Shown here piece by piece: positions 35,175-41,355 of a stretch of 41,355 bases of DNA. The translations under genes were made by a program, and so were the position numbers. The notes below the pieces were generated by a model. The model was not told the DNA's origin, searched no databases, and saw only the letters and a list, made by a program, of their open reading frames with translations. This DNA is from Bacteroidales bacterium (GTDB taxonomy: Bacteria; Bacteroidota; Bacteroidia; Bacteroidales; UBA12170): the NCBI GenBank assembly GCA_027858955.1, contig JAQIBR010000109.1, positions 1 through 41,355 of the forward strand. Reading direction: 5' to 3'. The first letter of the stretch is position 1; each line of letters begins with the position of its first letter.

Positions 35175-35292
35175 TAATATTATTGATAATGATTAATTCA
35201 ATTAATTACAATTTCTCTCTTTTTTAGATTAAATTCATCCAAAAGCCGTACTTTTATAGCCGATACAATTAGCATAGATAAAGAAAAATAAT

Positions 35293-36030
35293 ATGAAACG
35301 AAATCTTTTATTAATCAGCAATTCAACTAATGCAGGCGAAGAATATTTAGGCTGGCCTCGTCAATATATTAAATCATTTTTGGATGAAACGACAGCTAAA
35401 CGTGTTTTGTTTATTCCTTATGCAGGAGTTAATCTTTCCGATAAAGGTTTAACGGCAAGTTTTGATGCTTATGAAGCTCGAGTTAAAGCAGTATTTGCCG
35501 AATTAGGTTATGATCTGTATTCAATTCATCGCGAAGCAGATGCAGTGCAAGCTGTAAAAGATGCGGAAGCAATTGCCGTTGGTGGTGGAAATACTTTCCA
35601 TTTAGTGTATATGATGCATAAAATGAAGGTAATGGATGCTATACGCGAAAGAGTGCTTGAGGGACTTCCTTATATGGGCTGGAGTGCAGGATCTAATGTT
35701 GCCTGTCCAACACTACGCACAACAAACGATATGCCTATTATTGAACCTGAAAGTTTTAATTGTTTAAATGTTATTCCTTTCCAGATAAATCCTCACTATT
35801 TGGATGCAAATCCTGAAGGTCATGGTGGAGAAACTCGCGAACAAAGAATTAATGAATTTTTAGTCGTTAATCCCGATATTTATGTTGCAGGATTACGCGA
35901 AGCTTGTTTATTTAGAGTTCAGGGAAACACTATTAAACATATTGGAAGCCGCAATTTGCGTATGTTTAGGGATGGAGAAGAAACAAAAGAATTTAACAGT
36001 TCAGACGATATTCAGTTTCTTTTAAATTAA
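35293..36030 (+). CDS. pepE: Dipeptidase E (peptidase S51)
   Basis: 245 residues in the class I glutamine-amidotransferase-like fold. The triad is at Ser131 in YMGWSAGSNVA, Asp146 in TTNDMPII and His168 in QINPHYLD. The AVGGGNTFHLV segment forms the oxyanion loop. The spacing equals that of Salmonella PepE, offset by 11. It cleaves N-terminal aspartyl dipeptides such as Asp-Leu in the cytoplasm. This suits a cell that also makes an Asp/Glu-specific DPP11 (11.7 kb). Its own promoter is not clear. Confidence 0.94.
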   Translation: MKRNLLLISNSTNAGEEYLGWPRQYIKSFLDETTAKRVLFIPYAGVNLSDKGLTASFDAYEARVKAVFAELGYDLYSIHREADAVQAVKDAEAIAVGGGNTFHLVYMMHKMKVMDAIRERVLEGLPYMGWSAGSNVACPTLRTTNDMPIIEPESFNCLNVIPFQINPHYLDANPEGHGGETREQRINEFLVVNPDIYVAGLREACLFRVQGNTIKHIGSRNLRMFRDGEETKEFNSSDDIQFLLN

Positions 36031-36043
36031 ATATTATAATTGC

Positions 36044-36073
36044 TTGTGTGAGTGAAAATAATATCTATTTTTG
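36044..36073 (+). promoter_or_regulatory. Bacteroidota promoter for the tRNA-Ser/tRNA-Pro unit
   Basis: TTG (36044-36046), a 19-bp spacer and TATTTTTG (36066-36073), both matching consensus. It lies 44 bases before the tRNA-Ser. Confidence 0.7.
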
Positions 36074-36117
36074 CAATCGCAAATGCAAAGAGCATTGTAA
36101 GGTTCATTGAAACCTCT

Positions 36118-36209
<92 letters not shown>

Positions 36210-36241
36210 TTTGAAAAAATGGCAAAATGTTCTTGAAATTT

Positions 36242-36316
36242 CGGGGTGTAGCGTAGCCCGGTTAGCGCGCCTGCTTTGGGAGCAGGAGGTCGCAGGTTCG
36301 AATCCTGCCACCCCGA
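36242..36316 (+). tRNA. tRNA-Pro (anticodon TGG)
   Basis: Acceptor CGGGGTG pairs with CACCCCG; discriminator A36316. The anticodon stem is CCTGC/GCAGG with loop TTTGGGA (TGG at 36277-36279). The T arm is GCAGGTTCGAATCCTGC. The CCA end is not encoded. It lies 32 bases after tRNA-Ser, so the two are probably one transcript. Confidence 0.95.
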
Positions 36317-36327
36317 CGTTGAAAATC

Positions 36328-36357
36328 AAAGCCTTACAGAAATGTAGGGCTTTTTTT
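36328..36357 (+). terminator. Rho-independent terminator after tRNA-Pro
   Basis: AAAGCCTTAC (36328-36337) pairs with GTAGGGCTTT (36344-36353), one T-G pair, six-base loop, then a T run. Confidence 0.9.
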
Positions 36358-36550
36358 ATTTACCCATTTGCACATAATTTGCACCAAAACATTAGTTTTC
36401 AATTCCTTTTCGATAGTGTAAAGGATTATTAATTCATTTAGTATCATATAAGTAGATGTCCGAGATGTTGAACTATAATTTAGATAGATTATAAGCTTTT
36501 TATACGCTGAATTATTTTAAATTTGCACTCAAATTTTCAAGCTTCATACA

Positions 36551-36558
36551 TACCTTTG
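36551..36558 (+). promoter_or_regulatory. -7 element (TACCTTTG) ahead of the isocitrate dehydrogenase gene
   Basis: Exact TAnnTTTG match about 90 bases before the icd ATG. The nearest TTG (36523-36525) is 25 bp away, longer than usual. The rest of the 290-bp gap from the terminator holds only TTTGCAC repeats (see findings). Confidence 0.4.
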
Positions 36559-36649
36559 TGAAAGCATAAAATCTGTAATAGAAGCCATCATGAAATAAAC
36601 CAAAACCAGTTTGTAAAACATAAAATCTATTTAAAATTATTAAAAAATT

Positions 36650-38878
36650 ATGGCACAGCAAATATCAAAAATAATTTGGACAGAGATAGACGAAGCTCCT
36701 GCTTTGGCTACCTATTCATTACTACCTATCGTTAATGCATTTACAAATGCAGCAGGTATAGTTGTTGAAACAAGAGATATTTCTCTTTCGGGAAGAATAA
36801 TTTCAACTTTTCCTGATTTTTTAACCGATGATCAAAAACAGGCTGATGAGTTAGCTTATTTAGGCGAATTGGTTGAAACAAAAGAAGCTAACGTAATTAA
36901 ATTACCTAATGTAAGTGCTTCTATTCCTCAGCTGAAAGCTGCTATTAAAGAATTGCAAGAAAAAGGTTACAAATTACCTGAGTATCCCGAAGAGCCTAAA
37001 ACAGAAGAAGAAAAAGCAATTAATGCAAGATATGCAAAATGTTTAGGTTCAGCAGTTAATCCAGTTTTACGTCAAGGTAATTCTGACCGTAGAGTTGCTC
37101 CTTCAGTAAAAGCAAATGCACAGAGAAATCCTAAGAAATTGGGCGCCTGGACTTCTGATTCTAAAACTCACGTTGCAACTATGAGTACCGGTGATTTCTT
37201 CGGAAATGAAAAAACCATAGTAATGCCTGAAGCTGGTAATGTAAAATTCGAGTTTATTGATAAAGAAGGTAGTGTAACTGTTCTTAAAGACAAATTAGCC
37301 CTACTAAAAGACGAAGTCTTAGATGCAACATTTATGAGTGTTAAGGCTTTGCGAAAATTTATTGCAGAAGAAATTGAAGATGCTAAGAAGAATGATACTT
37401 TATTTTCGGTGCACCTAAAAGCAACCATGATGAAAGTTTCCGATCCTATTATTTTCGGACATTTTGTTTCGGTTTTCTTTAAAGATGATTTTGAAAAACA
37501 TGCAGCTGTTTTAAAGGAATTGGATGTGAATCCTGATCTTGGTTTAGGCGATTTATACAATAAAATAGAGAAGTTACCTGCTGATAAAAAAGCAGAAATT
37601 GAAGCCGATATTCAAGCAGTGTACAAAACTCGCCCTGCAATTGCAATGGTAGATTCTGATAAAGGAATTACCAACCTACACGCAAGTAACGATATTATTA
37701 TTGATGCTTCTATGCCAAATGTTGTTCGCGATTCCGGAGGAATGTGGAATTCAAAGGGTGAGCTTCAAGATACAAAAGCAGTTATTCCAGATAGATGTTA
37801 CTCAGAATGGTATCAAGAGATCATCGACTTTTCTAGAGAGCACGGTGCTTTTGATCCTTCAACAATGGGTAATGTTTCTAATGTTGGACTTATGGCTCAA
37901 AAGGCTGAAGAATATGGTTCGCACGACAAAACATTTAAGGCTCAGGCGGATGGCACAATTCGTGTAGTTGATAAAAACGGAAATATTATACTTACTCACA
38001 ATGTTGAAGAAGGTGATATTTATAGAGCTTCTCAGGTTAAAGATATAGCAATTAGAGATTGGGTAAATTTGGGTGTAAGCAGAGCAAGAGCAACCGGAGT
38101 TCCTGCAATATTTTGGTTAGATAAAGCTCGAGTTCACGATTCTAAATTAATCGAAAAAGTAAATACTTACATAAAAGATCACGATACAACAGGTTTAGAT
38201 ATTCAAATAATGTCTCCCGTTGAAGCTATGAAGTTCACTCTTCCGCGTGTACAAGCTGGTTTAGATACTATTTCTGTTACAGGAAATGTACTTAGAGATT
38301 ATTTAACCGATTTGTTTCCAATCTTGGAATTAGGTACTTCCGCAAAAATGTTATCAATAATTCCTTTACTTAAAGGTGGTGGATTATTCGAAACAGGTGC
38401 CGGTGGTTCTGCTCCAAAACACGTTCAGCAATTTGTAAAAGAAGGACATTTAAGATGGGATTCTTTAGGTGAATTTTTAGCTTTAACTGTTTCTTTGGAG
38501 CATTTAGCTAATTCTACCAACAATAAGCGTGCAATGCTTTTATCTACTACATTAGATAAAGCGGTTGCGAAATATTTGGAAAACAGAAAATCGCCTTCAA
38601 GAAAAGCCGGTGAAATAGATAATCGCGGTACTCATTTTTTCCTTGCAATGTATTGGGCTGAAACATTAGCTGAGCAAACCGAAGATACTGAATTTCAAAC
38701 TAAGTTTAAAGAAGTGGCAAAACGACTTCAGGATAATGAGGCTAGGATATTATCCGAAATTGCTGCTGCCGAAGGCAAAGCAACAGAAATGGGAGGATAC
38801 TATAAGCCAAATAAAGAATTGGTTGCTAAAGCTATGCGACCAAGTGTTACTTTGAATTCTATTATTGATGCTATCTAG
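36650..38878 (+). CDS. icd: Monomeric NADP-dependent isocitrate dehydrogenase
   Basis: 742 residues, the ~80-kDa monomeric IDH type, unrelated in size to the common dimeric enzyme. Recognisable parts: the opening [21 protein letters not shown]; the substrate-binding segment [16 protein letters not shown] (around Asn144/Ser145); [16 protein letters not shown]; and near the C-terminus [17 protein letters not shown] with the NADP-binding part. It converts isocitrate to 2-oxoglutarate with NADPH formation in the citric acid cycle. It is a single-gene unit with its own terminator. Confidence 0.97.
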   Translation: MAQQISKIIWTEIDEAPALATYSLLPIVNAFTNAAGIVVETRDISLSGRIISTFPDFLTDDQKQADELAYLGELVETKEANVIKLPNVSASIPQLKAAIKELQEKGYKLPEYPEEPKTEEEKAINARYAKCLGSAVNPVLRQGNSDRRVAPSVKANAQRNPKKLGAWTSDSKTHVATMSTGDFFGNEKTIVMPEAGNVKFEFIDKEGSVTVLKDKLALLKDEVLDATFMSVKALRKFIAEEIEDAKKNDTLFSVHLKATMMKVSDPIIFGHFVSVFFKDDFEKHAAVLKELDVNPDLGLGDLYNKIEKLPADKKAEIEADIQAVYKTRPAIAMVDSDKGITNLHASNDIIIDASMPNVVRDSGGMWNSKGELQDTKAVIPDRCYSEWYQEIIDFSREHGAFDPSTMGNVSNVGLMAQKAEEYGSHDKTFKAQADGTIRVVDKNGNIILTHNVEEGDIYRASQVKDIAIRDWVNLGVSRARATGVPAIFWLDKARVHDSKLIEKVNTYIKDHDTTGLDIQIMSPVEAMKFTLPRVQAGLDTISVTGNVLRDYLTDLFPILELGTSAKMLSIIPLLKGGGLFETGAGGSAPKHVQQFVKEGHLRWDSLGEFLALTVSLEHLANSTNNKRAMLLSTTLDKAVAKYLENRKSPSRKAGEIDNRGTHFFLAMYWAETLAEQTEDTEFQTKFKEVAKRLQDNEARILSEIAAAEGKATEMGGYYKPNKELVAKAMRPSVTLNSIIDAI

Positions 38879-38906
38879 TTAGAAATAGAGATAAATTAAA
38901 AATATT

Positions 38907-38944
38907 ACCCGCTCAAGAATCATTGATTTTTGGGTGGGTTTTTT
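38907..38944 (+). terminator. Rho-independent terminator after icd
   Basis: ACCCGCTCAA (38907-38916) pairs with TTGGGTGGGT (38930-38939) with two wobble pairs, then a T run. Confidence 0.85.
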
Positions 38945-39415
38945 ATTAGAAGAGCTTTGTAAAACCCCTGATCTTTCATTTCGAGTCTAAACACCTAAAA
39001 AAGGTGCGTAAAGTGTTATGACAAAAGTGAATATCGAATATCGATTAACGAATGCTGATTTCAGAAATAGCGTTTTTCTATTGATCGTCATTCCTTCTAA
39101 AATCGTTATTTCATAGTGAGCGGTGTCGAACTATCGGTGTTCCTTGTTCGATATTAATTCTAGTATAGACTTAACATACAGCCATTTAAATTAAGTTGTC
39201 ATTAGCAACGAAGTGAGAAATCTTATATAAGTTTAATATTCAGGATTTTGAGATTACCTTTGGTGAGGGTGTTGCCTTTCCTCACATCGCCTGTCTGCCC
39301 TGTCTGCGTTGGCGCGCCAGACAGGTTCGGAATGAAGGTTCTTTTTAGTTTTTGCACAGGTCTATAACAGTAGGTTGCCCTGAGTTTGCAAATCTCCATT
39401 AAGACGCATAAAACT
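38945..39415. other. Gene-free region made of degenerate intergenic repeats
   Basis: About 470 bp between icd and the PQQ-propeller gene. It contains GAATATCGAATATCG (about 39028-39043) with a weak inverted partner near 39147-39163, a GAGCGGTGTCGAAC stretch at about 39120, an AACGAAGTGAGAAATC stretch at about 39209, and the GC-rich CCTGTCTG element (39290-39325). The one open frame crossing it looks spurious. No terminator for the minus-strand propeller gene was seen. Confidence 0.5.
39290..39325. repeat. GC-rich CCTGTCTG inverted element with TGGCGCGCCA core
   Basis: CCTGTCTG occurs twice in tandem (39290-39297 and 39299-39306). The self-complementary TGGCGCGCCA (39310-39319) follows, then the inverted CAGACAGG (39318-39325). 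Its base composition stands out from the AT-rich surroundings. Confidence 0.75.
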
Positions 39416-40780
39416 TCACTCTTCACTCTGTGAAATGGCTATTAATTTCTTTTGCGTTCTAAAAAAGATAATATTTTCTGTAATAGCAGGGCTTGTCATA
39501 CAAATATCGCCTAGTGGATAAGATGCCAAAAGTTTGAAGTCTCTACTTGTTTGAACTATATAAACCATTCCCTCTTCATCAGAAATATACAACTTGCCAT
39601 CAGCAATAACAGGAGACGCTGAAAAACTTTTTACATCCCCCAGCTTTTCTTTGTATATTTCTTCTCCGGTAATAGCGTCATAGCAGAAAATATTTCCGTT
39701 CCATTTGCAATTATAAAGAAGACCATCGTAAAGAATCATGGTTTGCATATAAGCTCCTCCTTTCGGGATGCTCCATTGAACAAATTCATTGCTGCTTTCT
39801 TCCTTTTTTAAAGTAATATCGCCTTTGGCATTTTTCTTTATTGCCAGAATAGGAGAGCTTCTTCCATGAGCACTATTGAAATAAATCAAATCCTTGCCAA
39901 TGATGGGTGTAGGAATCTGAATATCACCGCCTCCCGACATTCTCCAAATTTCTTCTCCTGTTTCAAAATCGTATCCGCCTCGATGTTTGTAGCCATTCAG
40001 AACCACTATGTCTTTACCCCCATTACGATAAATATTTGGTGTACACCAACCAGGATATTCATCTCTTTCTTTTTTCCACAATTGCTTGCCTGTTTTAGCA
40101 TCAAATGCGGCGACAAAGGAATTTTCAAGCACATCGTTTTGAATAATCACTACATTTTTGTAAATAATAGGAGAACTTGAAAACTCCCACTCTGCTGATT
40201 CGGCTCGGAAAAACACAGATTTCAATATACCGAAATCTTTTTGCCACAAAAGCTGTCCTTTCATATCGTAACAATATAATCCTTCGGAACCAAAAAAGGC
40301 AATTATTTGTTCTCCATTGGTAGCAACAGAACAATTTGCATGTGTTGATTTAGGATGTCTTTTTATTTTCGGAACACCAATATATGAAGTTCTTTCCCAA
40401 AGCATTTCACCATTATTCTTATCATAACAATAAACTTTCCATTGATGAGCAGAAGTGTCGTTAACTGGTGATATATCGCCATAAATTCCAGGCTTTAATC
40501 CTGTATTATCATCCGTACTTATAGCAGTGGTAATAAATAATTTATCGCCCCAAATAACAGGACTAGACAATCCCAAACCAGGAATATCTGCTGTCCATTT
40601 TATGTTAATCGACTTTTCTACGTCCCAAAATTCAGGAAGATTAGCTTGATCAAGAATACCACTTGCAAAATAACCTCTGTAGGATGGCCATTGTTTTGCA
40701 GGATCAACATTTATATTGTTTTGGCAAGAAAGGAATAAAAAAGAAAAAATTAGCGAAATAAATATCAGTTGTTTTTTCAT
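39416..40780 (-). CDS. PQQ-type beta-propeller repeat lipoprotein
   Basis: 454 residues. Lipoprotein signal MKKQLIFISLIFSFLFLSC with lipidated Cys19. The mature part begins WPSYRGYFASGILDQ and consists of PQQ-like propeller blades, each with a 'G...l.a.d..tG..lWe' pattern: YDKNNGEMLWERTS, YDMKGQLLWQKDFG, FDAKTGKQLWKKERD, YDAITGEEIYKEKLG. No quinoprotein dehydrogenase catalytic domain is seen, so this is probably a binding or scaffold propeller (BamB-like fold) facing the periplasm. It lies 81 bases downstream of the histidine kinase gene on the same strand, with its own -7 element. Confidence 0.88.
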   Translation of the reverse strand: MKKQLIFISLIFSFLFLSCQNNINVDPAKQWPSYRGYFASGILDQANLPEFWDVEKSINIKWTADIPGLGLSSPVIWGDKLFITTAISTDDNTGLKPGIYGDISPVNDTSAHQWKVYCYDKNNGEMLWERTSYIGVPKIKRHPKSTHANCSVATNGEQIIAFFGSEGLYCYDMKGQLLWQKDFGILKSVFFRAESAEWEFSSSPIIYKNVVIIQNDVLENSFVAAFDAKTGKQLWKKERDEYPGWCTPNIYRNGGKDIVVLNGYKHRGGYDFETGEEIWRMSGGGDIQIPTPIIGKDLIYFNSAHGRSSPILAIKKNAKGDITLKKEESSNEFVQWSIPKGGAYMQTMILYDGLLYNCKWNGNIFCYDAITGEEIYKEKLGDVKSFSASPVIADGKLYISDEEGMVYIVQTSRDFKLLASYPLGDICMTSPAITENIIFFRTQKKLIAISQSEE

Positions 40781-40809
40781 GCAAATCTATTTTTCAAATC
40801 ATTATAATA

Positions 40810-40817
40810 CAAAAATA
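40810..40817 (-). promoter_or_regulatory. -7 element (TATTTTTG) ahead of the propeller gene
   Basis: Exact TAnnTTTG on the minus strand, 29 bases before the ATG at 40780; the -33 position lacks a clear TTG. Confidence 0.45.
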
Positions 40818-40861
40818 GTATTTTTAAGATAAAAATTTAAATAGTTGTTAATAAATGATAA

Positions 40862-41355
40862 TCAATGCTTTGCCAATTTGAATAAAAACTCCAACCCTTG
40901 TACTGCCATATTCCTAACTGAGATCTCGCCTTTGTGCAATTGAACAGCATTTTTTACAATGGCAAGTCCAAGACCGGTTCCTCCGTTTTCTCTTATGCGT
41001 CCTTCATCGGCACGGTAAAAGCGTTCGAATATGCGCAGAAGATGTTCTTCCGGAATTCCTTTGCCTGTATCTGAATAACTAAAATAATAGAATCGCTCGT
41101 CTTCAGTATACTGTTTAATGTTTATGTTTGTTTTCTCACCTGCATAATTGATGGTATTTTCAATTAAGTTCTGAAAAATGGAAGCAAGCAAACTATCGTT
41201 TCCAATTACTTTCACTTTTCCATCAATCAATAAACTAACTTGAATATTCTTTTCAGCAAGTCTGTTTTCAAAGTTTTCAATTACATCATTCACCAATGGA
41301 AGCAAGTGGATTTCTCTAAATTCGAACAAATCGCCGGCATCTTCAATATTGTTTA
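40862..41355 (-). CDS. Sensor histidine kinase, C-terminal ATPase part
   Basis: The frame stays open to the window edge, so the 5' part is missing; the apparent TTG start at 41329 is internal. The visible 164 residues are the HATPase_c domain: N box FQNLIENTINYA, G1 box DTGKGIP, F box RIFERFYRAD and G2 box GGTGLGLAIVKNAVQLH, ending FLFKLAKH. The sequence just before it (DAGDLFEFREIHLLPLVNDV) is the usual linker after the phospho-acceptor helix, so the His itself lies beyond the window. A two-component sensor of PhoR/BaeS type; its regulator is not visible. Confidence 0.92.
   Translation of the reverse strand, partial: NNIEDAGDLFEFREIHLLPLVNDVIENFENRLAEKNIQVSLLIDGKVKVIGNDSLLASIFQNLIENTINYAGEKTNINIKQYTEDERFYYFSYSDTGKGIPEEHLLRIFERFYRADEGRIRENGGTGLGLAIVKNAVQLHKGEISVRNMAVQGLEFLFKLAKH

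Noticed and set aside
36211-36432. 73-codon plus-strand frame
   Set aside because: It runs through tRNA-Pro and its terminator; its sequence has no protein-like features beyond the tRNA.
39223-39426. 67-codon minus-strand frame downstream of the propeller gene
   Set aside because: It spans the CCTGTCTG repeat element and other repeat fragments, has no ribosome site and overlaps the propeller gene end.

Overview
The window is a chromosomal stretch of an AT-rich member of the Bacteroidota, most likely a gliding or T9SS-bearing lineage near Bacteroidales/Marinilabiliales or Flavobacteriia. The evidence is a complete porP-gldK-gldL-gldM-gldN locus, a Bacteroidota-type LptD, a DPP11-like S46 peptidase, promoters of the TTG / TAnnTTTG type, and almost no Shine-Dalgarno sequences. 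I cannot name the genus. No phage, plasmid, IS, CRISPR or obvious defence genes are present. The gene content is core or housekeeping, and the unusual material lies mostly in the intergenic DNA.

Layout. 1-2.7 kb (minus): the 5' end of a DUF4139/MuiA-like gene cut by the window edge, then a ppx/gppA-M20 dipeptidase pair. 2.8-5.9 kb (plus): an SSS-family Na+ symporter and an OstA-like periplasmic protein. 6-8.2 kb (minus): an MCE/MlaD-like protein and a SPOR-tailed N-acetylmuramoyl-L-alanine amidase, divergent from lptD (8.3-11.2 kb). 11.3-13.9 kb: a RidA protein and a DPP11-like S46 dipeptidyl peptidase. 13.9-14.8 kb (minus): a YitT-family membrane protein. 15.0-21.1 kb: the type IX secretion core porP-gldKLMN, closed by a strong terminator. 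21.2-26.1 kb: recG and pheT. 26.2-29.2 kb: a tightly packed operon of a sigma-54 activator, lptE, a TPR protein and secG. 29.3-31.3 kb: groES-groEL. 31.8-35.0 kb: a mevalonate/isoprenoid cluster (type 2 IPP isomerase, class II HMG-CoA reductase, GHMP kinase). 35.3-36.3 kb: dipeptidase E, tRNA-Ser(GCT), tRNA-Pro(TGG). 36.6-38.9 kb: monomeric NADP isocitrate dehydrogenase. 39.4-41.4 kb (minus): a PQQ-type beta-propeller lipoprotein and the 3' part of a sensor histidine kinase cut by the right edge.

How the genes work together. Several genes serve the envelope: LptD, LptE and the OstA-like protein for LPS export, an MCE protein for lipid traffic, a cell-wall amidase, SecG for inner-membrane secretion and PorP/GldKLMN for T9SS export and gliding. 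A bEBP-type sigma-54 activator heads the lptE-secG operon, and a weak -24/-12-like sequence precedes groES. The isoprenoid cluster indicates that this organism uses the mevalonate route.

Most unusual: the larger intergenic gaps (23.4, 31.4-31.7, 35.1 and 39.3 kb) carry a family of short-unit repeat elements. These are 8- to 11-bp GTG- or GCG-containing units arrayed in one direction and then, across a short centre, in the opposite direction. One of them lies between two imperfect ~30-bp direct copies. LptD carries a threefold degenerate repeat in an N-terminal extension. Four computed TTG starts were examined: three are better replaced by downstream ATGs (S46 peptidase, PorP, IPP isomerase), and in the isomerase the TTG is the -33 promoter element. 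The fourth, in lptD, is kept as the most plausible start.
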